From contig NZ_JAAAWP010000007.1 of the NCBI RefSeq assembly GCF_010500915.1, forward strand, positions 186,001-250,000: a stretch of DNA of 64,000 bases, read 5' to 3'. This document shows positions 1 through 8,767 of this stretch, piece after piece. Source of the stretch: Alteromonas hispanica. GTDB taxonomy: Bacteria > Pseudomonadota > Gammaproteobacteria > Enterobacterales > Alteromonadaceae. The notes below the pieces were generated by a model. It searched no databases. It worked only from the letters and a program-made list of their open reading frames with translations, and was not told the origin of the DNA. How positions within the stretch are numbered: position 1 is the stretch's first letter; the number at the start of each line of letters is the position of its first letter. The translations under genes were made by a program, and so were the position numbers.

Positions 1-996
1 GGTATTGAAGAAAGTGGTTACGTTACCTCAGACACCCTTTGGACAAAATTTGCTGACCTAGATGAAGCCCCCAAAAGGCTAATCGTCCTTGGCGGAGGGC
101 CCATTGGCTGTGAGTTATCACAGGCGTTTGCCCGTTTGGGAAGCCGTGTGACTCAGGTTGAAAAGGCACCTAGTTTAATGGGGCGCGAAGATAGCGATGT
201 GGCCGAATATGTCGAGTCTGTGTTGAAAGACAGCGATGTCAATGTATTAACTGAGTATGATGCGTTGCGTTTTGAAAAGCGCGGTGTAGAAAAAGTGTTA
301 GTTGTTGCCAAAAATGGTACCGAAATAGACATCGCTTATGACGAAGTAATTATTGCAGTGGGACGCAAAGCGAGACTTAACGGCTTTGGTTTAGAAAATC
401 TAGGCATACAGTTTGATAAAACCATAGACACCGATGAGTACCTACAAACGCTAATGCCCAACATTTTTGCAGCGGGGGACGTCGTTGGTCCATACCAGTT
501 CACCCACGTGGCGGCTCATCAAGCGTGGTATGCCGCGGTAAATGCTTTATTCGGCACATTTAAAAAGTTTAAAGTGGACTATAGCGTGATCCCTTGGACT
601 ACCTTTGTCGACCCCGAAGTAGCCCGAGTAGGGCTAAGTGAAAGGGACGCCAGTGAGCAAGATATTGATGTAGAGGTAACCCGCTACGAGTTTGCTGAGT
701 TAGACAGAGCGGTAACAGAGAGTTCGCGCAAAGGGTTTATTAAAGTACTAACACCGCCGGGTAAAGATAAAATACTGGGCGTCACCATAGTATCTGAACA
801 CGCGGGTGATTTATTGGCAGAGTTCGTTATAGCTATGAAGCACGATTTAGGGCTTAACAAAATCTTGGGCACTATTCATACGTATCCAACATGGGCTGAA
901 GGAGCAAAGTATGCAGCGGGTAACTGGAAAAGAGCGAATGCGCCAGAAAAGCTGCTTAGCTATGTTGAAAAATTCCATACTTGGCGCAGAGGTTAA
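1..996 (+). CDS. MerA-like FAD/NAD(P) pyridine nucleotide-disulfide oxidoreductase (5' end cut by window edge)
   Basis: The reading frame is open from base 1, so the gene begins upstream of the window. The first visible part holds a dinucleotide-binding glycine motif, LGGGPIGCEL, around codons 30-39. A second FAD-contacting motif, FAAGDVVG, lies near codon 157. The C-terminal dimerisation domain ends in a Trp/Lys-rich tail (FHTWRRG). This domain order is that of mercuric reductase and dihydrolipoamide dehydrogenase relatives. There is no C-terminal vicinal cysteine pair and there are no mer genes nearby, so mercury resistance is unlikely. Related proteins often sit next to or fused with TVP38/TMEM64 membrane proteins, and the missing N-terminus could include one. 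A DUF547 gene follows on the same strand. The redox-active CxxxxC pair would lie upstream of the window. Confidence 0.85.
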   Translation, partial: GIEESGYVTSDTLWTKFADLDEAPKRLIVLGGGPIGCELSQAFARLGSRVTQVEKAPSLMGREDSDVAEYVESVLKDSDVNVLTEYDALRFEKRGVEKVLVVAKNGTEIDIAYDEVIIAVGRKARLNGFGLENLGIQFDKTIDTDEYLQTLMPNIFAAGDVVGPYQFTHVAAHQAWYAAVNALFGTFKKFKVDYSVIPWTTFVDPEVARVGLSERDASEQDIDVEVTRYEFAELDRAVTESSRKGFIKVLTPPGKDKILGVTIVSEHAGDLLAEFVIAMKHDLGLNKILGTIHTYPTWAEGAKYAAGNWKRANAPEKLLSYVEKFHTWRRG

Positions 997-1031
997 TACC
1001 GGTTTCTACATTTTTTGCGGCTAATAAAACC

Positions 1032-1958
1032 ATGGTAAATAAAATGAAGAGTTTATTAATGAGTGCGTTTATTACACGGGTTTGCGGCAATGTATATGTT
1101 GCGGCCTTAATTAACGCGAGAAGCAGCGTTTTGCGTTTAGGGTGTAAGTTACTAAATAAGTCACTATATAAGTTACTAATTGGTATTCTCGCCGTTACTT
1201 CAGTACAGGCATTGGCCGACAGTAAATTGCACGATAAATATAATTCGTTGCTCAACAAGCATGTTGTCACTATAAACGACGGCGCCAGTACTCAAGTTAA
1301 CTATGAAGGTTTTAAGCGCGATCAGAAAGCACTGAGCGATTATCTTAATCAACTCGCTGCCGTGCCGCCTAAAACCTTTGGCAGTTGGGATGAGAATACT
1401 CAGCTTGCCTTTCTAATCAACGCGTACAACGCCTACACCATAAACCTGATCCTTACTGAGTACCCGTCTCTTGACTCTATTCGCGACCTAGGTGGTTTCT
1501 TTTCTTCCCCTTGGAAAAAAGACATAGCCCCGCTTTTAGGCAAGTCGCGCTCTTTAGATGATATAGAGCACAACCTTATCCGGGGTGACAATAAATACAG
1601 CGAGCCACGAATTCACTTTGCAGTAAATTGCGCAAGTGTCGGTTGCCCAGCACTTCGGGAAGAGGCATATATTGGCGAGCAACTTGATAAACAACTTGAA
1701 GATCAAACCAAACGTTTTCTGGGTGACAGCACTAGAAACACTATGAAAGGCAATACCCTTTACCTGTCGAAAATTTTCACTTGGTACGAAGGCGATTTCG
1801 AAAAAAATTGGAAAGGAACATCAACGGTAAAAGAGTTTATTGTTTTATATCGTGAAGCAATGTCTTTAAATCAGTCGCAAGTTGACGCTATAACTAGCGG
1901 TGAAGTAGAAGTGGACTATCTTGATTACGACTGGTCACTGAACGATGTTAAACCTTAA
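1032..1958 (+). CDS. DUF547 domain secreted/periplasmic protein
   Basis: The mature part, from about base 1215, matches the DUF547 family. Conserved-looking segments include AFLINAYNAYTINL and the cysteine-bearing HFAVNCASVGCPALR. DUF547 proteins have no settled enzymatic role. A hydrophobic stretch ending in SVQALA, followed by DSK, reads as a signal peptide. The start is uncertain. ATG 1032 and ATG 1044 give an unusually long pre-sequence. TTG 1131 would give a compact signal peptide of about 27 residues, with a weak purine-rich region upstream. The frame even extends back to TTG 981, overlapping the previous gene. The gene lies between the disulfide oxidoreductase and the YnjB-like binding protein on the same strand. 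That context suggests an envelope role, which is inference. Confidence 0.82.
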   Translation: MVNKMKSLLMSAFITRVCGNVYVAALINARSSVLRLGCKLLNKSLYKLLIGILAVTSVQALADSKLHDKYNSLLNKHVVTINDGASTQVNYEGFKRDQKALSDYLNQLAAVPPKTFGSWDENTQLAFLINAYNAYTINLILTEYPSLDSIRDLGGFFSSPWKKDIAPLLGKSRSLDDIEHNLIRGDNKYSEPRIHFAVNCASVGCPALREEAYIGEQLDKQLEDQTKRFLGDSTRNTMKGNTLYLSKIFTWYEGDFEKNWKGTSTVKEFIVLYREAMSLNQSQVDAITSGEVEVDYLDYDWSLNDVKP

Positions 1959-2011
1959 ATAAATAGGTAAGAGAGTGTATTAGTGACTTTTGCAGTGAAT
2001 ATACAATCAAT

Positions 2012-3202
2012 ATGCGCATAAAAACGTGCCTTTACGCTTTAGTGGTATTTATAGGTATTTTTACCAGTAGATATGCCATGTCAGAGGCAGTAGTGCGACT
2101 GCACGCATGGGGAGGTAGTGCACAGGTAAACAGCTATTTGCAATGGGTAGCTCAACAAGTTGAAAGCAAATACGGTATTCGGTTGCAGCACGTGAAGTTG
2201 GCAGATACCAGTGATGCCGTTTCTCGGGTACTTGCTGAAAAAGCGGCGGGAAATAACTCTAATGGCAGTGTTGATTTAATTTGGATTAATGGCGAGAACT
2301 TTGCGGCCATGAAAAAGCACGGCCTGCTTGTTCAAAATTGGGTAAACGATATCGATAATTTCGCCCTCACCAATCCAGAAGATAACCCCGCGATGATAAC
2401 TGACTTTGGCGAGCCAACCGAGGGAATGGAGGCTCCGTGGGGCAAGGCGTCGATGGTGTTTTATTATCGTAAGACGCACCTTGAAAAGCTCAATCTCACT
2501 GTTCCGAAAAATATTCATGAGCTGATGCAGTTCGCTCAACAAGCCCCAGGACGCTTCACCTATCCGGTACCCACAGATTACCTGGGTATAAGTTTTGTTA
2601 AGTATGTTGCTATTGCACTAAACCAAGCGCAAAGCGAACTCTTTTATGCGCCGGTAACGCCATCGGCTCTGAGCCAAATTACCCCCGCATTATGGCAGTA
2701 CCTCGATCAGTTACACCCTAACTTATGGCAAAAGGGGGAATATTTTGTGCGCCAAGCGTCGAAGCTGCAAAGAATGGTTGGCAGCGGCGAGTTATCGTTA
2801 GCGTTTTCATTTACTGCGGCTGAAATTCCAAGTGCCGTTGAACGATTCGACTTGCCATTAGATATCCGCACCTATTCAATGTCGGACGGAAGTTTGGCCA
2901 ATGTTCATTTTATTGGGTTAACGTTTAATTCTGCCAACAAAGCAGAGGCAAAAGCTGTGGTCAATTTTCTTTTGTCGCCAGAAGCTCAGGCAAAAAAGCA
3001 GCGCGTGCAGGTGTGGGGCGATGACACAGTATTAGCGATGTCTAAGCTCTCGCAAGCAGAACAGGCACTGTTTAGTACTACGCAATCGCACCCCTCCGCA
3101 TTGGATAAAACCCAGTCCACTTTGCTCTTTGCAGAGCCGCATACCAGCTGGACAGATGCCCTTAGACAGGCCTGGGAAGAACGATATGGTGCGCGTTACT
3201 GA
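2012..3202 (+). CDS. ynjB: ABC transporter substrate-binding protein, YnjB-like
   Basis: This 396-residue protein starts with a short basic region and a hydrophobic core ending at SRYAMS, a likely signal peptide, so it should be periplasmic. The body reads as a type 1/6-like solute-binding fold (LHAWGGSAQVNSYLQW near the mature N-terminus; VDLIWINGENF in the first lobe). Its best match in my knowledge is E. coli YnjB, the binding component of the uncharacterised YnjBCD importer. The stop overlaps the permease start by one base (TGATG), which implies translational coupling. The same order of binding protein, permease, ATPase and CDP-alcohol transferase occurs in E. coli ynjBCD-F, apart from ynjE. 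The substrate is unknown. Relatedness to thiamine, iron or polyamine binding proteins gives only a loose hint. Confidence 0.88.
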   Translation: MRIKTCLYALVVFIGIFTSRYAMSEAVVRLHAWGGSAQVNSYLQWVAQQVESKYGIRLQHVKLADTSDAVSRVLAEKAAGNNSNGSVDLIWINGENFAAMKKHGLLVQNWVNDIDNFALTNPEDNPAMITDFGEPTEGMEAPWGKASMVFYYRKTHLEKLNLTVPKNIHELMQFAQQAPGRFTYPVPTDYLGISFVKYVAIALNQAQSELFYAPVTPSALSQITPALWQYLDQLHPNLWQKGEYFVRQASKLQRMVGSGELSLAFSFTAAEIPSAVERFDLPLDIRTYSMSDGSLANVHFIGLTFNSANKAEAKAVVNFLLSPEAQAKKQRVQVWGDDTVLAMSKLSQAEQALFSTTQSHPSALDKTQSTLLFAEPHTSWTDALRQAWEERYGARY

Positions 3203-4992
3203 TGATAGGTTATAGCAATTACTTTTATCGTGTAACAATACTAGCAAGGTGGTTGCTACTGATATTGCTAACCGTGCCGGTACTGGCCGGGGTAGTAGGT
3301 GTGGTATTGCCCGCATTTGGGTATTTTCCCGCCATTGGTGCCAATGCAGTAAGTATGGATGTGTTTGCACGATTGTTTGCGCTCGATGATGCAGCAGAAA
3401 TGATCGCGCTGTCTTTAACTACTGGGGCGGCATCTACGCTTATTGCATGCTTGTGCGCGTTTAGCCTGTTAGCGGTATTTTATCGCACAAGAGTGTTGTC
3501 TTGGTTGCAGGGGTTATTTAGTCCGTTTTTGGTGCTACCACATGCTGCGGCGTCCATTTCACTTCTGTTTTTACTCAGTCCATCGGGCTTTTTCGCTCGG
3601 CTCTTTACCTTTGATTCTGATGCAATTCCCTCTTCAAGTCAGTCATATTTTCTCTTTGATGAACTGGGTTTGGGCATTGTACTGGCTTTGATAGTAAAGG
3701 AAGTGCCATTTATATTGCTTATGGCGCTTAGTGTTATGTCTCAGCCGCTAATTAAAGAAAAAATAAACGGGTATTTCAATGTGGGTGTTTCACTTGGCTA
3801 CTCGTCAATATCTGTCTTTTTTAAACTGATTTTACCCGTGCTGTACCCGCAAATTCGACTTCCACTGCTTGCTGTTTTAGTTTTTGCCGTATCAAACGTA
3901 GAAATTCCTTTAATACTTGGCCCCAATAACCCAAGTACGTTGGCGGTAGCTGTACTGCATTGGTTTAATCACATCGATTTATCTATGCGCTTAATGGCTT
4001 CTGCCGCGGCAGTTGTGCAGGTGGGCGTTGCAGCCGTTGCTATTGGGTTAGTAATACTTATCGAGAACATCTTAGCCTGGTTAGGTGAGCGCAGTTGGCT
4101 TTCGGGAAAGCGAACCTTTGGCGATGATGGGCTAAAACTACTTTCGTTATTCGTTGTTGCTGGCTATGCCGTGCTTGTTGCGGGCACGCTTTTTAATTTG
4201 GTGTTGTTTTCTGTTGCACAACACTGGCCTTTCCCCCAAGTGCTTCCCTCTGGGTTAACGGTACTTCACTGGCAAAGTGTTCTTGAAGCGGCGTTAGAAC
4301 CTATCATTAATACTTTAATATTAGGAGGCATGGTAAGCTTGACTGCATTGGTGTTAGTGCTACTAGCATTAGAAAATGAGGTGCTTGGTTCTTTTAATCG
4401 AGCTCCTGATAAAGCACATTCCTACCAATCAAACGCTGGAGCGCTGTTGAATATTGCCTTATTTCTGCCTTTACTTGTACCCGGTGTGGCGTTTTTGTAT
4501 GGGTTAGTGTGGTTTCAACAAATTGCGCTTAAAAATGCCGTGTGGTTTCACGTCTACATTGCACATATCGTTTACGTCATGCCTTATGTGTTCTTATCGC
4601 TGGCCATAGCCTATCGTAAGCTAGATAGTCGCTACGCAATGGTGGCGCAGAGCCTTGGAAAGTCGCCTATACGCGTTTTCTTATCTATTAAATTGCCGCT
4701 GTTGGCTGGACCAATAATGGTGGCATTTGCCTTGGGGTTAGCCATTAGCTTTAGTCAATATTTACCGACATTACTTGCTACCGGCGGCGCTATATCCACA
4801 GTGACTACTGAGGCTGTTGCAGCAGCATCGGGTAGCAGTATGCGGCTTAGTGCTGCCTATGTCATTATTCAAGCTGTATTGCCACTTGTCGGATTTTTAC
4901 TCGCATGGTGGTTGCCCGGTGTGCTTTTCACGCCTCGGAAAGTACAAATCAATAATAAAACCACTTCACCGCAACCATTTAGGGGGTCTTAA
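3202..4992 (+). CDS. ynjC: ABC transporter permease, fused two-domain, YnjC-like
   Basis: The 596-residue protein is strongly hydrophobic, with about twelve likely membrane segments. It contains two copies of the permease domain. Each has the cytoplasmic coupling loop that docks on the ATPase: VSLGYSSISVFFKLILP around residue 195 and QSLGKSPIRVFLSIKLP around residue 483. Such fused permeases occur in the ThiP/FbpB type of importers and in E. coli YnjC. The ATG overlaps the ynjB stop by one base. The stop at 4990-4992 is followed directly by the TTG start of the ATPase gene, so the three genes are almost surely one transcript. It should form the inner-membrane channel for whatever YnjB binds. 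Confidence 0.9.
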   Translation: MIGYSNYFYRVTILARWLLLILLTVPVLAGVVGVVLPAFGYFPAIGANAVSMDVFARLFALDDAAEMIALSLTTGAASTLIACLCAFSLLAVFYRTRVLSWLQGLFSPFLVLPHAAASISLLFLLSPSGFFARLFTFDSDAIPSSSQSYFLFDELGLGIVLALIVKEVPFILLMALSVMSQPLIKEKINGYFNVGVSLGYSSISVFFKLILPVLYPQIRLPLLAVLVFAVSNVEIPLILGPNNPSTLAVAVLHWFNHIDLSMRLMASAAAVVQVGVAAVAIGLVILIENILAWLGERSWLSGKRTFGDDGLKLLSLFVVAGYAVLVAGTLFNLVLFSVAQHWPFPQVLPSGLTVLHWQSVLEAALEPIINTLILGGMVSLTALVLVLLALENEVLGSFNRAPDKAHSYQSNAGALLNIALFLPLLVPGVAFLYGLVWFQQIALKNAVWFHVYIAHIVYVMPYVFLSLAIAYRKLDSRYAMVAQSLGKSPIRVFLSIKLPLLAGPIMVAFALGLAISFSQYLPTLLATGGAISTVTTEAVAAASGSSMRLSAAYVIIQAVLPLVGFLLAWWLPGVLFTPRKVQINNKTTSPQPFRGS

Positions 4993-5631
4993 TTGGCACT
5001 TCATCTAAAGCAGCTCAATATTTTTAAAGACGGCTCGCTTATGCTTTCTCTCGACGCAACTGTTAATAAAGGGGAAGTGTTATCGGTGATGGGCCCAAGT
5101 GGTTCGGGCAAGTCGACGCTGCTTCAAGCCATTGCCGGTCACCTTGCTACACCATTTTCTATGACAGGAAAGATACTGATAGATAATCAATCTATAGACG
5201 ATAAGCCGCCTCATTTAAGAGGTATCGGCATTATGTTTCAAGATGCGCTTTTGTTTGAACATATGACGGTAGAACAAAACATTATTTTTGCTATGCCTAA
5301 GACCAAAAGATATTCGGTAAGTAAGAAGCGGGAGTCGGTATCGAACATGCTCGAGGCCGTAGGTTTAGAAGGGATGCAAAATAGAGCGGTAACGACACTC
5401 TCTGGCGGACAACAAGCCCGCATTTCTTTGTTGCGTTCGTTGGCTGCAGAGCCACGAGCGGTGTTGCTCGACGAGCCATTTAGCAAGCTTGATACCGCGC
5501 TGCGGGATCAAATTCGTACGTGGACTCTTGAGCAGCTGCGCTGTCGAGGAATTCCAGCTCTATTAGTCACTCACGATAGTGACGACGCTGTAGCGGCTGG
5601 CGGACAAACCTTTGAGTTATTGCCATGTTAG
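4993..5631 (+). CDS. ynjD: ABC transporter ATP-binding protein, YnjD-like
   Basis: All ABC ATPase signatures are visible: Walker A MGPSGSGKSTLL, Q-loop IMFQDALLF, signature TLSGGQQARISLL, Walker B AVLLDEPFSKLD, and the switch histidine in LLVTHDSDDA. At 212 residues it is a bare nucleotide-binding domain without the C-terminal regulatory extension of MalK or PotA types. That matches E. coli YnjD. The start is TTG at 4993, directly after the ynjC stop and preceded by the Shine-Dalgarno AGGGGG at 4981-4986. The 3' end overlaps the next gene by seven bases. It should power import through YnjC. Confidence 0.92.
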   Translation: MALHLKQLNIFKDGSLMLSLDATVNKGEVLSVMGPSGSGKSTLLQAIAGHLATPFSMTGKILIDNQSIDDKPPHLRGIGIMFQDALLFEHMTVEQNIIFAMPKTKRYSVSKKRESVSNMLEAVGLEGMQNRAVTTLSGGQQARISLLRSLAAEPRAVLLDEPFSKLDTALRDQIRTWTLEQLRCRGIPALLVTHDSDDAVAAGGQTFELLPC

Positions 5632-6260
5632 ACGCCAAAGTTACCCCATTCATAAAACCACTCCTTAAGCCTATTGTTCGAGCATTAGATAAACGCTGTA
5701 TTACGCCAAATCACGTTACCGTAGCGGGTTTCTTGATAGGTTTATTAGCGGTGCCTTTAATAATTCTTAACTGGTGGATGGCTGCGCTGGCATGCATTAT
5801 CGCAAATAGAATATTTGATGGAATTGATGGCGAGCTTGCTCGTTATCAGAAAAGCAGCAGTAGCGCGGGCGGGTATTTGGATATCTGTCTGGATTTTCTT
5901 TTTTATGCGGCGGTTCCCCTTGCTTTTGGTATTGCTAACACCGCAGAGTGGGGCATCCCTGCCATGCTGCTTATGGCTACATTCATTGGTACTGGCAGCA
6001 GCTTTTTAGCCTTCGCGGTAGCCGCAGAAAAGTTTCAAATTGAGCGCCCGCAATTTTCCAATAAAAGTTTCTACTATATGCAGGGGCTTACTGAGGGTAC
6101 AGAAACTATTCTGGTTTTCCTTGCGTTTTGTATATGGCCACAGCATTTTGCTGTTATTGCGTATTGTTTTGCCGCTGCGTGTGCTGTCACCGTGGTGACA
6201 AGAGTAGCGGGTGGTTTTACGACTTTGCAAAACGAAGAACTTCGACAGAAAAATACATAG
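5625..6260 (+). CDS. ynjF: CDP-alcohol phosphatidyltransferase, YnjF-like
   Basis: The CDP-alcohol transferase signature is complete and correctly spaced: DGELAR, eight residues, then GGYLDICLD, which gives D-G-x2-A-R-x8-G-x3-D-x3-D near residues 66-88. These aspartates bind the metal and CDP-diacylglycerol in this family. The 211-residue protein has about five or six hydrophobic segments, consistent with an inner-membrane phospholipid-head-group enzyme. The acceptor alcohol cannot be read from the sequence. Start ATG 5625 lies inside the end of ynjD (7-bp overlap). E. coli has the same pairing with the YnjBCD transporter, so a link between the imported solute and a phospholipid head group is an attractive but untested inference. 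Confidence 0.88.
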   Translation: MLDAKVTPFIKPLLKPIVRALDKRCITPNHVTVAGFLIGLLAVPLIILNWWMAALACIIANRIFDGIDGELARYQKSSSSAGGYLDICLDFLFYAAVPLAFGIANTAEWGIPAMLLMATFIGTGSSFLAFAVAAEKFQIERPQFSNKSFYYMQGLTEGTETILVFLAFCIWPQHFAVIAYCFAAACAVTVVTRVAGGFTTLQNEELRQKNT

Positions 6261-6304
6261 CGTATGAGACTAAATAATCTAACAAAATGTGAAGGCATAC
6301 TTTG

Positions 6305-7126
6305 ATGGAAAACGAATCAATCATCAGAGTTTCAGTGTTCTTGACTATTTTTGTTGTCATGGCCACGTTGGAAGCACTTCTCCCAGCGAGGAAAGCCGTG
6401 TTAGCGCGCAAAGAAAGGTGGGTTGGCAACCTAAGCATGGTTGTTCTCGGCGCAGTGGTTTCTCGTCTTCTAGTACCTGCCTCATTGGCCGGAATTTCGC
6501 TGTGGGCGAGTGCAAATAATGTTGGCCTTTTCAACATGGTCTCGGCAAACGAGAGTGCTGTTGCAGTGTTTGTCGCTGTAGCGACCAGCGTTGTGTTATT
6601 CGACATCATCATTTACTGGCAGCACAGGCTTTTTCATACCGTTCCCATACTGTGGAAAGTTCACAAGATGCATCATGCAGACAGTCATGTAGACACGACT
6701 ACAGGGTTGCGATTTCACCCAATCGAAATTGTCATTAGCTTAGCAGTTAAAGCGGCAGCTGTAGCAATACTTGGGGCCCCGGTAATGGCAATCGTGATAT
6801 TTGAAGTAGCACTAAACGGTTTTTCATTATTCAACCACGCTAACATTCGAATTCCTCAAAAATGGGATGACAAGTTGTCTTGGTTCATTATTACCCAGCG
6901 CCTGCATAGAATTCATCACAGTCAGGCAAAAGATGAATCTAACTCAAATTTTGGTTTTAGCGTTTCATGGTGGGACAAAATATTCAGAAGCTTTAAAGCG
7001 CGAGCCAGCGACAGTGATGAAAATCTGCTTATTGGGCAAAGTGATGTGCCGCCTACCAAAAAAAATGCCAGCGTGCTATCGCTGCTTTTACAGCCTTTTT
7101 CAAAAGCGCGGTCTGTAAACGAATAA
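6305..7126 (+). CDS. Sterol desaturase / fatty acid hydroxylase superfamily membrane protein
   Basis: The di-iron histidine clusters of this superfamily are visible in order: HRLFH, then HKMHH about eight residues later, then HRIHH near residue 198. The protein is 273 residues from ATG 6305, with hydrophobic segments before the first cluster and between clusters. Family members hydroxylate or desaturate lipid chains using oxygen and two irons at the membrane. An in-frame TTG directly precedes the ATG, but GAAGG at 6290-6294 is better spaced for the ATG. The gene starts 44 bp after ynjF on the same strand, so it probably belongs to that transcript. A joint role in modifying a lipid is plausible. 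The actual substrate is unknown. Confidence 0.85.
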   Translation: MENESIIRVSVFLTIFVVMATLEALLPARKAVLARKERWVGNLSMVVLGAVVSRLLVPASLAGISLWASANNVGLFNMVSANESAVAVFVAVATSVVLFDIIIYWQHRLFHTVPILWKVHKMHHADSHVDTTTGLRFHPIEIVISLAVKAAAVAILGAPVMAIVIFEVALNGFSLFNHANIRIPQKWDDKLSWFIITQRLHRIHHSQAKDESNSNFGFSVSWWDKIFRSFKARASDSDENLLIGQSDVPPTKKNASVLSLLLQPFSKARSVNE

Positions 7127-7267
7127 CTTCGTCTTTTTCGTGCACTGATCTTATTTGCCCAAGTTTCCGTTTTATAAAAAATTATCCACTTACTAGTTTG
7201 CTCTGCTAAAGTAATAGAGAAGACCATGGTTCCAAGTTAGCGTATTACTTACTAAAGGGCTTTCTAT

Positions 7268-8728
7268 TTGCAGAGTATCAAAGGATTGGCATTGCTTCAG
7301 CAACTGCCCACTGCACTTATGTACAAGCGTCGAGGTGAAGAGCAGTTTCATTTAAATGACGCGTTTATAAAGTTGTTTGGTATAAGTAGCGAACAACTCA
7401 ATGGTGTGCCCAACTTTTCTTTTTTTGACCCTATCAACAAATCACAGCTTACCGATACTCAGTGTCCCTTCGAAAAAATAGAGAAAGAGGCTTTTCCTAC
7501 CGCTTGGGTAAGACTTCAAACTCCAGCTCGCTCATTGCATTGTTTTATTACTGGCAGTGTCATTGCCGATGGCGATGGCGAGTGGCTCATTATCAATGTA
7601 GAGAACAATGCGCATTATGCAATGGCTGAGAGCGAGGAAGGAGCGCATGCTCAGCGTCATATTACTTTCAATCAGCTGCTGACCAAGTTTTCATCAAAGT
7701 TGATTAAGGCAAGTGCAGACGAACTAGACGTTATTATTGGCCAAAGTTTGGCTGCTTTTGGCGAATTTTGTGATGTAGACAGATGTTATTTATTTGAATT
7801 TAGTCAGGAACTTTCATTAATGTCGAACACCCATGAATGGGTTGCTGCCGGCGTTACACCTTACATCGATGACTTGCAGAATATGCCTACCAGTGACATG
7901 CCTTTTTTGATGGAACACATTAACGAGGGTATGTTTAAAGTCGACGATGTAAAAGACATCCCCGACTCTGCGATTGCAGAGAGAGAGGAGTTTCAAAAAG
8001 AGGGGATTTGTTCAATTTTGTGCATGAGAATAACCGTTGACGGTAACCCCTATGGATTTATTGGCTGCGATATTATTGGAAGCCCTTATACATGGTGTGC
8101 GTCAGACATAGAATACCTAAAGAGAATAGGCGATATGCTGGGCAATACTCTGCAAAATATTTACAACCGCAGGGCAATTTATGCCATGCAGCAAGAGTTG
8201 GTAGAGGCCAATAAGCAGTTACAGAAGCTTGCCAATATCGATGGGTTAACGGGAATCGCTAACAGACGACTATTTAATACAACGCTAGAAAAAGACCTGT
8301 CGCAAAGCTGCCGAAGAAATGAATCAATATCGCTTCTTCTTATCGATGTGGATTTTTTCAAATTATACAACGATAACTATGGTCACGTTGCCGGAGACCA
8401 TGTTTTACAACAGGTAGCCCTGACAATATCTGAAAGCTGTATTGGTACCGACGACCTAGTAGCGCGTTATGGAGGTGAGGAGTTCGCCATAATTCTGCCG
8501 GCCACCACCACTGATGACGCAGAAGCTTTGGCAAAACGTATTCTCGACAATGTTAAGCGGCTTGGCATCGAACATGAGCGATCTCCCCACAATAAATTGC
8601 TCACCGTAAGTGTTGGTGTAGCCACTCAAGACTTAGCGTGCGATGAAACCTGTTCCGATTTGGTCAATAAAGCAGACCAAGCGCTCTATCGCGCTAAAGC
8701 AGCAGGTAGAAACTGCGTTAGTCAGTAA
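7268..8728 (+). CDS. PAS/GAF-sensor diguanylate cyclase (GGDEF protein)
   Basis: The protein has 486 residues and no membrane segment. Residues 1-120 read as a PAS-like fold, about 135-305 as a GAF-like domain with CDVDRCYLFEF, and about 325-486 as a GGDEF domain. The domain carries the active-site motif RYGGEEFAIILP at residues 400-411 and a metal-binding segment LLLIDVDFFKLYND. It should make cyclic di-GMP from GTP. At the usual inhibitory site, five residues before GGEEF, the sequence is GTDD instead of RxxD, so product inhibition may be absent. The start is TTG, supported by Shine-Dalgarno AAAGGG at 7254-7259 and an in-frame stop just upstream. There is no EAL domain. It is convergent with the TonB receptor gene. 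Confidence 0.9.
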   Translation: MQSIKGLALLQQLPTALMYKRRGEEQFHLNDAFIKLFGISSEQLNGVPNFSFFDPINKSQLTDTQCPFEKIEKEAFPTAWVRLQTPARSLHCFITGSVIADGDGEWLIINVENNAHYAMAESEEGAHAQRHITFNQLLTKFSSKLIKASADELDVIIGQSLAAFGEFCDVDRCYLFEFSQELSLMSNTHEWVAAGVTPYIDDLQNMPTSDMPFLMEHINEGMFKVDDVKDIPDSAIAEREEFQKEGICSILCMRITVDGNPYGFIGCDIIGSPYTWCASDIEYLKRIGDMLGNTLQNIYNRRAIYAMQQELVEANKQLQKLANIDGLTGIANRRLFNTTLEKDLSQSCRRNESISLLLIDVDFFKLYNDNYGHVAGDHVLQQVALTISESCIGTDDLVARYGGEEFAIILPATTTDDAEALAKRILDNVKRLGIEHERSPHNKLLTVSVGVATQDLACDETCSDLVNKADQALYRAKAAGRNCVSQ

Positions 8729-8767
8729 CGCAGCTTCTAGCCCCTAGCAGGTTACCGACACTTTCTG

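Noticed and set aside
1..996. Mercury resistance gene
   Set aside because: The protein is MerA-like, but the visible part lacks the C-terminal cysteine pair and no merR, merT or merP is nearby.
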